From: Reutealis trisperma | Lineage: Eukaryota > Streptophyta > Magnoliopsida > Malpighiales > Euphorbiaceae | Direction of reading: 5' to 3' | Length of the DNA stretch: 64,000 bases | Assembly (NCBI GenBank): GCA_947687605.1 | Contig: CANTUT010000566.1 | Coordinates: 520,001-584,000 of the forward strand | Part shown: positions 11,285 through 25,398 of the stretch, piece by piece | How positions within the stretch are numbered: position 1 is the stretch's first letter | Layout of the letters: each line of letters opens with the position of its first letter | Notes under the pieces: generated by a model | What the model saw: the letters and a program-made list of their open reading frames with translations, nothing else | The model's database searches: none | What the model was told of the DNA's origin: nothing | Program-made: the position numbers and the translations under genes

Positions 11285-12790
11285 AACTAATAGTAACTTG
11301 GTATTTGGTTGGATAAATTAAAATGAAAATTTTAAGTTATATGGGCCTAAATGAAATTGCTGGATACAACAACTTAGAATTATGAGTAACATTAGACTGA
11401 GAAAAATATTATAAAGGCCCATTTGGGCATTTGTTGTTGTTATGAATTGAGTTTTATTGTCTATATTTTTTTTTTTTTGGCGGGGAGGGGGGGTGGATTA
11501 GGTCTATTATAGGGAAATTTTGCATGATTTTCAGTAGATTGTCAATAGTCTTTAGGAGCAGTATGTCTTTTGATTCATTTGATATGTATTCTAATAATTC
11601 TTTGAATTCCATTTTCTAGACTACTCATGACCTTCCTCAGCTTTGAGCCATCCTTGGACCTAATTATCCTCTCTACAGGTTGTGAGTGATATTAATTAAT
11701 ATATTTTCTTACTTACATGCATTGCATCTAATGATTGTGTATCTATTTATATAAACTATGCATTATAATCTATAGACTCATCCATATGTTGATGACTAAT
11801 GAATCATTATTAATTATTGCATAATTATTTGTGATTGTTAGATGAGATTAGGATGAAGTGAAAATCACTAAGATGATGATTTTGATGATATATGGATAAA
11901 TGTATATATGTAAAGTTGATGATCATTTTAAATCACAGACTAGAAGTTGATCATTATTCATGCTGCTTACGAGTAGGTTTGTTGCATGGTCATTGTGTTG
12001 ATGGCAATCCCTATTAGGTTGTGATACACTCACATTAGAGTGATGATAGGCCAACTATGGATTAAGAGATTGTTTGGAATATAAAACCACATTAGGGCAT
12101 TAGCTCCCCATTATTGAGGTTCAATATGATTTCCTACTGACTAATTTCCATCCTTATTTGATTATGTGATATTGATTATATTTTTGCCTATGCATGACCA
12201 TTATTAGATTTTGGCATGATTTTTAGGTGCCAATATTATATATTGATTAATATCATTCATTGAAATTAGATGCTCACTCTTGTCTCATTATTTTATATAG
12301 TTTTTATCCCAAGGATATTATTTTTGTACTAGAGCCCTGCTTTCTATTTCTACAATGGTTAATTATCCTCTATTCTATATAATTATTACCTTACATATTA
12401 TTATCACTTTATCTACTGTAAACTATAATTTTTCTATAATTTTGATTTTTGCAATTACAGTAGTTGTTTGTTTATATGTTATCTATGGATAGAAAGAGGA
12501 TATGAGCTTCTTTTGTATGATTACTTTATTCAATATCAAGAAGGAACCCTTATGGCTTTTCAGACTGTCATATGATATTGAGATGATAAGATATGTGTAG
12601 ATGAATATGATATAGTATTATGTATTTATGCTTGATAGGTGTGCTTATAATGCTTTATTTATTGAAATTACAACTATCATATTGCAGTTTTGTTATTTAG
12701 TAGATAGTCATTCTTGCTATTGGTTTTCGAAGCTTTATACATTCTTATACCCTAGCGTTAGTCTAGTGCCCCTAGAGTTGAGTTATGACA
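11285..12790. repeat. Possible old gypsy LTR remnant
   Basis: No coding capacity is seen. The end of the stretch (about 12740-12790), with GTGCCCCTAGAGTTGAGTTATGACA, resembles the 3' end of chromovirus-type LTRs, and a G-rich run lies at 11481-11494. I could not find a start, a second LTR or a target duplication. The call rests on a resemblance I cannot test here. Confidence 0.25.
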
Positions 12791-15254
12791 CTAATATTCA
12801 AGAATTAAAATTATCAATAGGTAATATTTAAATTTAATAAAAATTAATAATAATAGATGAAATATGTAAAGATATTGTAATAAAACATATAATAAATATA
12901 AGGATAAAATATTATTTAATCCCTTTAGTTTGACTTAATTAATGAAGTATTCCCTCTACTTGGCCAAACTAACTAAGTAGTCCTTTAGATTTCTGTCTAT
13001 TGAAACAATTAGTCCTTTCATCCATATTTTTTCATTTTTATAGTTAAATGCATTTTTTCAAAACAAATGCTTAAAATTATTTTGGTTTTGGGCATGATTT
13101 GAAGTTTTTAAACTTAAGTATTTCGACTCAAACTCTAGGTATAATTTAGTTACAAATGAGTGATTAGATTTGTTATTAGAAATCTAGGGTTTTATTTGAG
13201 TATTTTTCTACTAAAAAGGAATTATGAAATTGAAATTGATTAGTGTTTAATTTGTTTGATATTTGTAATGTTTTAGATTTTTAGTCAATCGATAAAGTTA
13301 TCGTTATCATTTGTTAACATTAATGACATTTGATGTCAAAGTTTATCATTATTATAATGTTTAAGTTTAAAATGATAGTATTATATTCTTTTGGATTTGT
13401 GTGAGATTTACATGTTGTGATGTGATATTGTGGTTGTGCTTTATAAAGAAAAATTTGAAAATTGGTTATATTTCTCTTATCTGATCAAAATGAATATTAA
13501 TTGATTAGTAGTACCTTTGATAGTGTTTACATTCAAGATGTTTATGGAAATTTTTGTGTGAGATAATATGGTAATGGGTGTGTGACAAACCTATTGTAAT
13601 ATAATAACATGGTAACTTTTAGATTTTTTGCATCCAAGAAACAAGTGAAAATATCTATGTGAAGAATATGTGGTAATGGAATAATGTGTGTGTGAGTAAC
13701 CTATGGTGATCATATAACCTAGTAACTTTGACATTATTTGTGAACAATATGTCTGTGTGAAGAATATGTGGTAATGTGTATGTAATAAAAGTTATTATTA
13801 GTCATTTATAGCAACTCAAATGCATATAATTAACTATTTCTATAATTTGCATTATGCCTTTTCATATTATGTTAAAAGGCCTATTCAAAAGGATTTATTT
13901 CCTGCTGTTGAGAGTCTTAGCTTGTAAATTAAGTGGTACAAATTCTTACATATGGCATGTTCATTTTTCAAGTGTTATATCCAAATATCTAGATACCAAT
14001 GCAACCTATTAGATGTCTGTCATAATATTAAGTTGTGTCTAACTTTCTAAATATGTTTCCTAATGCTATACTATCTCCTTTTTTTTGAAAAAAAAAAAAG
14101 AAAAAGAAAAAGTGTCATCTTTTTGGCATTGCATTAATTAAATATCAAAATTAAGTTCCTTGTCTTATGCTACCAATAAAGCTTTTTTAATATCTTTTGC
14201 TATTAGTTTTAGACTTCAACAAACCATTGAATTTACCTATAGAAAAGGTAGTAGAAGTAATATGATTTTATAAATAAAAAATAAAATGCAATGATGAAAA
14301 ATGACTCATAATAGGATGGTGCATTTTCTTCCATACAAAATCTTTGCCAGTTTGGAGAACAGGAGTAGAATAAAGTTGAGTGTAATGAAGAGGCAAAGGC
14401 TATAGTTTTGTTTAGTTATGACCATGACAATTTTTGATGCTGTAGCATCAATAGATTGTCTTTCTTTTATTGTTCATTTAGTAATTTTTTTATTATGAAG
14501 TCTTCTTGCAGTCTTGATTGGAAAAACTTTATTCTGCTTATTAGCATAACTAACACCATTCCAAGTCATTTCCTTCAGTTTAGCCCTTAAATAATCTAAG
14601 GATTCATTTTAAATAGAAAGGGACTATTATCCTGCTGGCTACTTTTTGTTTTTATATGATCTGTTATATTGGTGAACACATCTCTTAATTTGACTTCCCT
14701 CTGATGATGGTATGATATGTGTTTTCTCAAATACATTTACAGGCTGCCCTAGTATAATATGTTAATAGCTTTGCTTAAACAAATATATATTTTTATACAT
14801 ATTTTACTTAGGGATGTACTTGTTAACACAAACTTTTATATTTGAATTGGATGCCTCTTATTAGATGAAAGTTGTCTAGCTTTTGTAATGATATTTGCTT
14901 ATAATATGTTATTTAAGCTTCCTATTTTTGGCACTAGAAGATTAAGCATTGCTAAAGTTACATATATTCATTCTTTCTTTTGCATGCTTATGTTTGTTCT
15001 TTTCCTTTTCCTAAATACATATAGCAAGTCACAGGTTGTAAAGTGCTGATCTTTAAGAGCTAATAGAACTACATAAATGATATAATATGGTAACTATAAG
15101 ATTGTTTACATGCATTCTGATCATGCTCATATCTATGTAATATTATTTTCAGGATTTCATTTTTGTTGATTTTGACTCTATTAGTTTATGAGTTTTAGCA
15201 TTATTTTCATTTTTCTGTCAATAATAATAATTTCCTTAATTAATCTAATACATA
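12791..15254. other. AT-rich noncoding stretch
   Basis: No gene is seen. At about 12901-13030 there are TTTAATCCCTTTAGTTTGAC-like words spaced as in Mutator-type inverted repeats, but no inverted partner was found. A short adenine tract lies at about 14087-14110. The only 60-70-codon open frame nearby (12628-12831) is featureless. Confidence 0.35.
13554..13790. repeat. Diverged tandem repeat, about 100 bp
   Basis: Two and a part copies of a segment containing GTGTGAAGAATATGTGGTAATG, then TGTGTGTGA, AACCTAT and TAGTAACTTT follow each other. They are clearly related but quite diverged. Confidence 0.5.
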
Positions 15255-16038
15255 CAAGGGAAGATTCAAGTCTCTTGGCACATGATGCAATTCTATGGAG
15301 CTTGATTTTAGGATGAATCATCTCAAGAAATGGTGAATGATGTGATCCTATACTAGTTAGGTCCTTTATCTATCTTAGTTTTTACTTAAATACATGTTAT
15401 TAAGTTTGTTATGTGTTTTTGGGCTATTGTAATAAATTAAACCTAAGAATTATTTGGAAAAGTTTATTCTCATGTTTTTATTAGTTTTGAGCCTCTTTTG
15501 TATTAGCCTAAGACTCAATACAAATTTTATCTTATTTTCTATTTTATAAGTTTTATTATCTTATCTAGAAATGATTCCTATTGAATTCCTTGATTAGGAA
15601 GAACCCAGATTTTAGCTTATTTTCTATTCTAGAAATTTTTATTTTTTTTTTATTTAGGAAGGATTCCTATTGAATTTCTTAATTATAAATAATTTCTAAC
15701 TTAATTTAGAAATATAGATGACACTTGAGTCACTATTAATACTCAAGCTTTCTTTGTAATTTCATAGTTAATGATGATTTTGATTAATAAAATTTTTTTG
15801 AGTTTTCTCTCAAGTTTCATTCCTATTTGAATATTTACAAATTTTTCTTTTGTGGCATTGGAACTTATTAAAGCTTTATACATTTGTGGCATTCAAAATA
15901 ATTTATACTAAGATGCCTAACCACAAATTGGTTTTATGTTAATGTTTTTAGTTCAAATATGATTTGGCTTTTCCTAGGAATTACTTCCAAGCATATTATT
16001 ATTGGGTCACAAGTTTAATGTGCTTGGGGTTCACATCA
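15255..16038 (+). repeat. 3' end of short non-autonomous LTR element (copy 1)
   Basis: Bases 15338-16038 (TGATGTGATCC to GGTTCACATCA) match the LTRs of the complete element at 23934-26117 in opposite orientation. The preceding 80 bases (about 15255-15337) match the 3' part of that element's interior, including CATCTCAAGAAA and a purine-rich GAAATGGTGAA run next to the LTR. This is therefore the 3' end of a plus-oriented copy whose 5' LTR is gone. Stops in all frames; no protein is encoded. Confidence 0.75.
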
Positions 16039-16219
16039 TAATTGAAGACATAATTTATGATCAAACCTTTTCTTTATAAACAGATAATGGATTTACCTGA
16101 CCACTTCCCTTTCATCTTCCATTATAATCAAAAGAAGCACTAATTGATCATGTCTATCTAGAAACCTGCTCCCACATCAACCTTGTCAAAGATCTTATAG
16201 GTTGTTTCCTCATATAGTT

Positions 16220-16309
16220 ACAAATTTTGTCAATGTTGTTTGTGAGTTAACATTAGTCCTAACAACAAATTTTGTCAATGTTGTTTATGAGTTAACATTA
16301 GTCCTAACA
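16220..16309. repeat. 45-bp perfect-period tandem duplication
   Basis: ACAAATTTTGTCAATGTTGT and the next 25 bases occur twice back to back (16220-16264, 16265-16309) with a single visible difference. It lies between LTR copy 1 and the start of MULE-1. Confidence 0.85.
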
Positions 16310-16378
16310 GTAAAAGTTTAATTACGGATTTATGAGAAACACAAATCTTTAAATGTGGATGATACATAAAGGGAGATT

Positions 16379-18758
16379 GTGTTGATATGTGATAGTGCTT
16401 ACCAAGATAGAAAACTTGATGAGCAACAAACAACAACATCCTTACATGATATTAGAACTAGTAAAGGCCAAATAAATGGGAATGTTAAATGTGAACCAAA
16501 AGTTATAAGGCAACAAATTGAGACTCTAGTGGGTGGTGAATCTATAATTGGTAGAGAGCAGTATATGGAAGATTCAAGGGAAGGTCTAATTAACTCTGCT
16601 AATTATAGGATTGAAGCAATAAGGCTAATGGAGAGAGGTATGCTAGATAGGACTTCAAATGCAAATGTCTTTGAAGAGATTGGTGATAAGACTAGTTTAA
16701 GGGAAGATACAGGGAGGCATGCCATAGAGGAAGAGATAATTAGGTTAGATAAGGCTAGGGCCGTATCAAGTGCTACTATATAAGATTAATATGTTGTTGT
16801 TAAAAATGATGATGATGCTAGTGTACCAGCTACTAGAATGGTTAGTGAAAACATAGAAAGGGAAGTGGCAGCAGTATAGGTGTGTTAAAGGGAAAGAGCA
16901 AGGGAAGGTAACAGGTGGGGGGAAGGGGAAGCAAAAGTGGAAGTGGGAGTGGCATTATCAAGGGTTGAGATTTAAGGTATAGGAAATAGGAGAAATAGCA
17001 ACAAAGGTGCCTAGAGAGTAGGTAGTGATTATAAAAGGCAAAAAACATATGGAGTATCTACTAAACCTGTATATGAAGGACTATTTTCTTGCTGGATCAC
17101 TTGTAGGAGTAATAAGAACCAATAGGTCAATAGTGAGCTAGGCTAGAGTAGGTGTAGATACATATACTAATGAGGGAAATGTTGGTCCTATTAGAGTCCA
17201 AAAAAGTAATAGAAGGCTAAGAAACTTATAAGCTATTAATGATAATACAAGAGAAAGAGGTGAAGATATATAAGCATGTGAGGATGAAGCATATGATTTT
17301 TTTGATAGTGATAATGAAGAATGGTAGGTGGATGATGGAAGGCCAAATTTATTGAGCAATAAGAATAAGAATATTAATACTCAGTCTAATGAGTCTAAAA
17401 TAGTAGGAATCAAAATTCATGGAGATGAGCCATAGTTAGAATTTGTTAAGGCATTAATCATGAATGATGAAGATGGATTGATAATGTTGAATAAGATAAA
17501 GTCAAGATATGTGGAGAGTAGTGAAGAAGATGATAATAGATTTGAATTCAAAAAAAGGAAGAGACAAAGCTGATTCCTTTTAAAATGATACATGCAAATC
17601 AATTCTGGGCTTATGACAACCAAGAAGTTAATTTTGAGATAGGGTAGGTGTTTGGGATGTGGAATCGTTTAGATTACATTGGCAGACTATGCAATCAAAG
17701 GTGGAAATAAAATTAAAAAGCATAAAGAATGATACAATAAGAGTCACTGCATCTCATATGAGTAAAGGATGCAAATAAAGGATCTTGTTCAGCGAGAGCA
17801 AATGATATAACCTTCATGGTTGAAACATTGAACTATGAACACAATTGTAAGAGGCTCATCGGTAACAAGAATACAAGTGCAACAACAAAGTGGATTCAAA
17901 GCAAACTCTTTCAATAATTAAGGGTAGATCCATCGATGTCACATGAACTAATACAACATGAGTTAATTAAGAATTATGGGATTTATCCATATGCATGGCA
18001 GTTGGATAAAGCAAAAAATAAAGTAAGGGAAGAGAATGAAGGTATGTACAACAATAGCTTTGCACAGTTGCCAAAGTACATAGAGCTTTTATAGAGGTTT
18101 AATCCTAGTAAATTTGTGAAGATAAAGCCCAAAGAGAAGGACAATAAGGATGATCTATATATTTTTAGCAAATTTTTTGTTAGTTTTAAAGCAATTTCAA
18201 TTAGAGATATAGACCTTTTATGGGTGTTGATGTTTGTCATATTAAAGGAATCTATAAAGGTTGTTTGTTATCAATAATTATTTTGGATAGTAACAAAGAT
18301 ATCTTGCCACATGCATTTGTCACTATTTAGTTAAAATGTCAAGAAAGCTGGACATTTTTCATGGACTGGTTATATCGGCATATAGGCGGAAGCACATATA
18401 AGAAACCTCTGGCATTCACATCAGATAGATAGAAGGTACCTTGTATATTTATAATATTTTGCTAGTCATTAATATTTTAGTTTTGATGCTTGTATTAATA
18501 ATGCTTTTTTAACTAAATAATGTGTGGTCAATTTTCTACAGGGACTTATTGATGCAGTGAGACAATTATTTCCAAATGCCTCACCCAAATTCAATGCTAG
18601 GCATTTATTCATGAATTTCAAGAAACAGTTTTGAGGCTTAACTTTGAGGAATGACTTCTAGGCAGTTAGCTGAGCAACCCATAGTAAAAAGTTTTGGATT
18701 ACTATAAACAACATAAAGAATAAGAATTATGGTTCTTAAAAATACCAATGTCACAATG
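16379..18758 (+). pseudogene. MULE-1 transposase, N-terminal two thirds
   Basis: This is a decayed MuDR/FAR1-type Mutator-like transposase. An open stretch (16379-16783, 134 residues) is acidic and unrecognised. The MuDR DNA-binding region follows at about 17630-17960, with DYAIKGGNKIKKHKNDTIRV read across a frameshift. The catalytic MULE domain starts at about 18211 with PFMGVDVCHIKGIYKGCLL, whose aspartate is the first acidic catalytic residue, and continues to QESWTFFMDWLYRHIGGS and AFTSDR. An intron (GT at 18436, AG at 18540-18541) separates this from GLIDAVRQLFPNA and KNYGS. The frame is then cut by hAT-1 at 18767. It resumes after the hAT copy and again after the LTR element. Multiple stops make it dead. 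Confidence 0.8.
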
Positions 18759-18766
18759 GGTCAGAC
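18759..18766. repeat. Left target-site duplication of hAT-1
   Basis: GGTCAGAC directly precedes the hAT-1 terminus and pairs with GGTTAGAC at 23168-23175 (7 of 8) and with GGTTGGAC at 23798-23805. Eight-base duplications are the hallmark of hAT insertion. Confidence 0.8.
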
Positions 18767-19229
18767 CATGGTTATCAAACCCAAATAGGACTGGCCGATT
18801 CAATAAAAAAAAATAGGAAGCATACTAAAGTTTGGTTTGAGTCATATGTGTTAGCCACTATGGTCAAAACCCAGTCACTTGACTGGGTACCCAGTGACCT
18901 AGTTGACCAGGGCACGGGTTAACCAAGTGAACCGAGTTGTTTAAATTTTTTATGAAATGGCACCATATAAGCAAAAAGAAAAAACCTAAATATGAAATGC
19001 TATCACTCCCCTTTGGTCTCTTGCCTCCCTCTTGCTCTCGAATTGATCTTTTCTCAACTAAATATTTTCAATTAAGGTCTGAAGTTCTATCAAGCATCAA
19101 GGTGAGTATCTTTATCTTTGTTTTTTTAATTTTTTTTGTTCTTATAAGATTCTCTCAACTATTTGCATTTGAATTTGGAGTTTCTTTTTCTAATCTAATT
19201 CTTATTTATGAATTATGATAGCAATTGCT

Positions 19230-19998
19230 TAAATATTGTTCATTCAAATTCTATATGCTTCTTAACTTCAAACAATGTCTTCTTATGTTTGGATAAGAAC
19301 TTAGTTAATAGAATTTGGTGTTTGTATTTTGACTAGAAAGTTTCTTCATCAATTTATGTTTTGATCCTATAAATATTGATTTGCCTTCAATTCTTTTTAA
19401 ATAAAAGTTGTAGGTGCAATATGTTTTGGTTTTTCTTGCCCAAAGAATCTCACTAAGAATATTTATAAAATTTCTCTTTCTTAATATCTCATATTTGTTT
19501 GACTTCACTGCATTGTTGAACTTAAATGGCACTTATTTAGGATGGAAGTGAAGCTTATTATAGATGTTATGATACCAGATAAAAATCATAGTGAGAATTT
19601 TTTGGATAAATTTTTTAAGGTTGTTTAGTAGTAAGTAGTTTTATGGTTGATAAAACTACATACTTTTTAAGGTGTTTTGTTTCTTTGTGCATTTTGTGAT
19701 ATATAATGAGGAGAGAAGTGAAGTTGCAAGGGAGCTTCTATGCTGCCCATTTTTATATTTCTCTTAAAATTATAATTTTGGTTTACTTAATTAGGGAATT
19801 CGCTTGTGGTACAAAAGCTTTCTTACTATTTTAACGAAGTATAAGAATTCATCTTTCTATAGAAGTTTAATATTTCCTTTTAACTTGGTCAATATAAAAG
19901 TGAAAGAATTTAAACATAAAAGTGCAATCATCTAATATATTATTATATAATAATTAGGATATTATAAATACTATCTATGATATCAGTGATTAATTCAT

Positions 19999-20040
<42 letters not shown>

Positions 20041-20200
20041 ATTTCGTAGCAATTATGAGCACAAATTGCAGTGAAGTTATACTACAAAGTTTTGGTATAT
20101 TAACCTATGTCAATATTCTATATTAAATAGATCATAAATGTTAATCACTGATATTCTATATTTATAGCCTATCCACAAGCTTTACACTTTCTGTTCATAA
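19230..20200. other. hAT-1 leader or first intron
   Basis: No coding content is seen between the hAT-1 terminal region and its transposase start. A TAA/AAT trinucleotide microsatellite lies at about 19998-20038. Confidence 0.4.
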
Positions 20201-20204
20201 GAAG

Positions 20205-22766
20205 ATGGATCCTGTTTGGGAGCATTTTAGCCAAAGTCGTGATCTTAAAGGAAAAATCATACTCACTTGCCTTTACTATAGAAATTCATATAAAGGTGGT
20301 GAAATTAATAGATGAAACATCATCTCATTGGAATTCAAGGTCAAATATCTTCATTCGAAAAAGTTCCTTATGATGTTCATGTCAAAGTACAAGATTATAT
20401 GAGGCAAACAATTGAGAAGAAAAAGGAAGCCAAATTTGGTTATAAGTATGCATATGAAGATGGTGATGATGATCTTATTCAAGTTGACATCAAAGAGAAA
20501 GAATAACAAAAGGTACCTTCATCAACAAAAAAGGTTCTCTAAGTGGAAGGAAAAGGGAAGAGGAAACAAAGTGATGAGATTACTAATTTCTTTGCTCTAA
20601 GAAAAATTTTAGGTTCCTAACCAAGTCTTAAAAGTGTTTTAGCTAGTAAAGAAGCAATATCGAGAGATCATATGTCTATGGCTAGATGATTTTATGATGC
20701 TTGCATTCCTTTTGATGCATTCTAGTCACCTTACTTTCAACCTACAAAAGATGTATTGCTACAATTGGCCCTGGATATAAAGGCCTATCTTATACTGATA
20801 TACAACTTAATTATTGAGGGATTGTAAGAAAATTTATTGAGGGATTGGAAGAAAGAACGTGAGCTACTTGTTAAGAGTTATAGAGGTAATTATGTGAATA
20901 TTAAATGCATAATAATGGCATATGGTTGGAGTGATCAAAGGCAAAGTACTTTGATTAACTTTTTAGTTTATTGTCCTATAGAAATATCATTTGTAAAGTC
21001 TGTGGATGCCTCAAATATTGTGAAAGATGCACAAATATTGTTTAACTTATTTTTTGAGGTAGTTGAATCGGTTGGACCAAACAATGTGGTGCATGTGATT
21101 ACTAATAATGATATGAAAAATACGATAACATTTATTGGTCACAGCACGTAGCTCATTGCATAAATTTAATTTAAAAGATTTTAGTAGCATGGATCATATG
21201 GCTAGCATGCTAAACATGCTTCTAAGGTGACAATATTTGCATACAATCATACTATTTTCTTATCTTTGTTAAGGAAAAGATCTAGTTGGAAGGAGATTGT
21301 ATGCCCAGTAGTGACTCATTTTGCTACTACTTTCATCACATTGAAAATCTTTTATGACCATAAGTATGACTTGCAGGCATTGATGACAATCAAAATTTTC
21401 AATGGTCACAAACTAGCAAAAAGTGCTGAGGGGAAAGTCGATTCTTTAATTTTTTTTAGATAATAAATTTTAGGATGATTGATTGATTATGGTGAAAATT
21501 GTTAGGCTGCTTATTAAATTATTCCATGTGGTAGATTATGATGAAAAACCCTTCATTAGGATATGTTTATGAAGGCATGTGTAGGCTTGCAAGGCAATCA
21601 AGCATATTTTCTTGAAAAAGAAATAATTGTATGAACTTTATATTTAGATCATTGATGAAAGATGGGATAAGCACCTTCCTACCAATATTCATATGGCTTT
21701 TTACTTTTTAAATCCTGTTTTCATCAGTGAGCAAGGTTTTTCTAATAAAATTGAGGTTGAGTGACCTTCTTCATATACTAGATACAAAAGCTATATGTCC
21801 TAAATGTAGTAAAGCAAATGAAAGAATTAAAGATGTATCAAGATCGCCAAGGAAGCTTTAGTCGGCAATCTACTCTTACTTTTGCTAAAATAATGCAACC
21901 AGTTAAAAATTAATTAGTTTATACCAACATTGTTTATTTCTTTATTCATCAGTGAGATATAAAATATTGTTCAAAATTATTTGTTTCTATTTACCTTTTT
22001 TTTTTTGTTTTAAATATGCATATTAATGGTGGAGATTATTTGAACATAGTGTTCCTTTATTACAAAAGATAGCAATTCACATTCTCAGTCAAACCTCTTC
22101 TTTTTCTCAATGTGAAAGAAATTGGAGTCTATTTGATTGCATTCACACCAAGAAAAGAAATAAATTGGAGCATCAAAGGTTAAATGATCTTATTTATGTT
22201 AATTATAACTTGCATTAGAAAAATAAGTAAATTATCATTTTCTTAATCTCATTATGTTGATTTACTTATCGTCTCTTCTTATTTACAATTTAATTTTATT
22301 TATTTTTGACTCGTTATGAGAAGAGATCTTATGACCCTATTAATTATGAGTGTATCAACAAGATTGAGTTTTAGATAGAGGAAGAGTTAACTCCAAAACT
22401 TGATATATAAGAACTATAAAAAGCTCTTTATAAAGAGGATGCTATACAATGATTGAAGAACTAAACAAGCACTCATGTACTCAAGGTTAGTTAATTTGTA
22501 AAGTATATATTAGACTATGCTTTCTTTGTATTAAGTTAATCATCAATCCTTATACCTTATATTATTTGTTGGTGATTTTATGGGATGGTGTGGGTGATGA
22601 GGATGATTCTAGATTGAATAGCTTGGAGAATATTAATTTCAAATCATTTGGTAATGTTGGTGTAAGTAATTCTTTGAGAAGTAATACTGATGCAAGCAAT
22701 TTTTTAGGTATTGACCAGCAATTGATATTAAGAGATGAAAGTAATGATGATGAGACTCAACCTTAA
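20205..22766 (+). pseudogene. hAT-1 transposase pseudogene
   Basis: The frame starts MDPVWEHFSQSRDLKGK, the BED-type zinc finger of plant hAT transposases. Its second cysteine has become tyrosine (LTCLYY) and a stop follows, then MKHHLIGI with the conserved histidines. A DUF659-like domain lies at about 20830-21150 (RDWKKERELL...IIMAYGWSDQRQ...FLVYCP). The segment at 21227-21463 continues the catalytic region. The hATC dimerisation region is at about 22048-22222 (HILSQTSSFSQCERNW, then KLEHQRLNDLIYVNY). An acidic C-terminal exon (about 22566-22766) ends GIDQQLILRDESNDDETQP plus stop. Numerous stops and small frameshifts show it is inactive. A protein of this family moves its own element by cut and paste. 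Confidence 0.85.
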
Positions 22767-22894
22767 GATTTTATAATTAATTAAATGTTGTATTAAACTA
22801 TACTGGAATTTAATATCTCAAAGTTTATGTTGGACATTATTATTTTATGTTGAATATTAATATATTAAAATTGTGTTGGATATTAATATTATCA

Positions 22895-23090
<196 letters not shown>

Positions 23091-23662
23091 TCAACCTCGG
23101 TTGAACCTCTACCCCATAACTCTTTACCTTTACTAGTTCAAAGACCATGCCGGGTCTAAAAACCATGGGTTAGACATCCATTTTGGGTAGAGTACACTAA
23201 CAACATAACATAGTCATTTAATCGTTGCGTAGGTAAGCACTCATGTACCTAAGGTTAGTTAATTTGTAAAGTATATATAAGACTATGCTTTCTTTGCATT
23301 AAGTTAATCATCAATCCTTATACCTTATATTCTTTGTTGGTGATTTTATTGGATGGTGTGGGTGATGAGGATAATTCTAGAGTGAATAGCTTGGAGAATA
23401 TTAATTTCGAATCATTTAGTAATGTTAGTGCAAGTAATTCTTTGAGAAGTAATGCTGATGCAAGTAATTTTTTAGGTATTGACCAGCAATTGATATTAAG
23501 AGATGAAAGTGATGATGATGAGACTCAACCTTAACATTTTATAATTAATTAAATGTTGTATTAAACTATGCTAGAATTTAATATCTCAAAGTTTATATTG
23601 GACATTATTATTTTATGTTGAATATTAATATATTAAAATTGTGTTGGATATTAATATTATCA

Positions 23663-23666
<4 letters not shown>

Positions 23667-23719
<53 letters not shown>
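23667..23719. repeat. (TA)n microsatellite, second copy
   Basis: This is the same TA run in the duplicated 3' end of hAT-1, but only about 52 bp and uninterrupted. Confidence 0.97.
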
Positions 23720-23721
<2 letters not shown>

Positions 23722-23805
23722 CAACCTCGATTGAACCTCTGACCCGTAACTCTTTGCGTTTACCAGTTCAAAAACCATGCCGGGTCTAAAAACTATGGGT
23801 TGGAC

Positions 23806-23933
23806 ATCCATTTTGGGAAGAGTACACTAACAACATAACAGAGTCATTTAATCGCTGCATCAGTAAGTATAAATTTATCCTATTTTGAATTTGCTATATT
23901 CAGTTGGGTAGAAATGCATGCATGGTGAGAATG
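23806..23933 (+). pseudogene. MULE-1 middle segment between two insertions
   Basis: Right after the second hAT target copy the MULE frame continues with EYTNNITESFNRC, the conserved NN..ESFN motif of MULE transposases. In the first duplicate (about 23176-23233) the same codon is TAG instead of GAG. A possible intron (GTAAGT at about 23865, AG at about 23902) follows. The segment ends at GAATG, the target site of the LTR element. Confidence 0.7.
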
Positions 23934-24656
23934 TGATGCAAACATCAAGTATATTAAACTTAAGACCCAACAACAATACGCTTGGAAGCGACTCTTAGGA
24001 AAGTTAAATCATATTCGAACTAGAAAACCTTGACCCAAATTTAACTTGTGATAAAGCACTATGGAATATAATCTCTCTGACACAATATCAACTTGTAAAA
24101 GGAAATCTTAATAAATTGCGAACGCCACAAAGTAGTTAACTTTGATAAGTTCAAAACAATTCAAACTAGAATAAAACTTGAGAGAAATCTCAGATAAAAT
24201 TGTATTAATCAAATCATCACTAACTAAGAAATTATAAAGAAAGCTTGAGCATTTATAGTGACTCAAGTCTATTCTATTCTACATTTCTAAATTAAGCTAG
24301 GAATTATTCCTAATCAAGGAATTGAATAGGAACCCTTCCTAAATAAGAAAATAAAATTTCTAGATTGGAAAATAAGCCAAAATCTAGATTATTCCTAATT
24401 AAGGAATTCAATAAGAATCCTTCCTAAATAAGAAAATAAAACTTCTAAAATGGAAATAAGCTAAAATTTAGATTGAACCTTAAATTAATACAAAAGGGGT
24501 CCAAAACTAATGAAAATATGAAAATAAACTTATTAAAATAATACTTGGTCTTAATATATAACATAGGCAACCCAAAAACATATAATAAACTTAATAACAT
24601 GTATTTAAGTAAAAAGTAAGATGGATAAAGGACTTGACTATAATAGGTTCACATCA
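23934..24656 (-). repeat. 3' LTR of the short element
   Basis: This 723-bp LTR matches 25399-26117 and, inverted, 15338-16038 throughout its length, with small indels. It includes a repeated AATTCCTTGATTAGGAA-like word on the minus strand. Confidence 0.88.
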
Positions 24657-25383
24657 TTTCCCCTTTCTTGAGATGATTTGTCATTGAATCAAGCTTTGTG
24701 GAATTGTATCTTGTGCCAAAAGACATGAATCTTCTCTTATATGCATCATTCTCCCCTTGTTGGAGAAAACTCGACCACAAATTTTTAAGTGATGATGAAG
24801 TAGAAGAATCAACAACATGTAAATTTGACATTCTTCTTTGATGATCTCTAGCATTCGAAGTACTTGAAAAATCAATTTGAAATCTTCAACCTCTTTTCTA
24901 TTGATATTCGAATGGTCCAAATATGTGAGCATAAAGGGTTTTGTCCTTCAAAAATCTAATTTTAATGATACAAAAAAGAACAAAAAGGAATAAAAATGAT
25001 ACAAAATAACAAAAAACAAAGAAGAGAGAATCAAATATAAATTTAGCATATAAGTCAAATTCAATTTTTATATTGACAAAAGGGAACAATTTTATTTTTG
25101 TCGGTTTTTGACACTAAATAGAAAAGAATAAATGATTACAATTATGAACAAAAAAAAAAAACAAAATACAAAAAATTGAATGAATAACAAACACACTAAA
25201 AGAAATTCAATTTGAAGAAATCCTAAGAACCCTAGAATCTAATTTGACTTTAATCAACAAAACTCATTATTTTTTTGGTGTTTTGAGTATAAATAGAAAT
25301 AAATAGAATTGAATGAACATATGCAAAAACAATAAAATGAAATAGAAAGATAAATCAATATGCAAATCTGATTTAAAGGAAAA

Positions 25384-25395
25384 GCTCTACTACCA
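25384..25395 (-). promoter_or_regulatory. Primer binding site, initiator tRNA-Met type
   Basis: TGGTAGTAGAGC on the minus strand, three bases from the LTR end, differs at two positions from the usual TGGTATCAGAGC complementary to the 3' end of plant initiator tRNA-Met. Confidence 0.75.
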
Positions 25396-25398
25396 AAC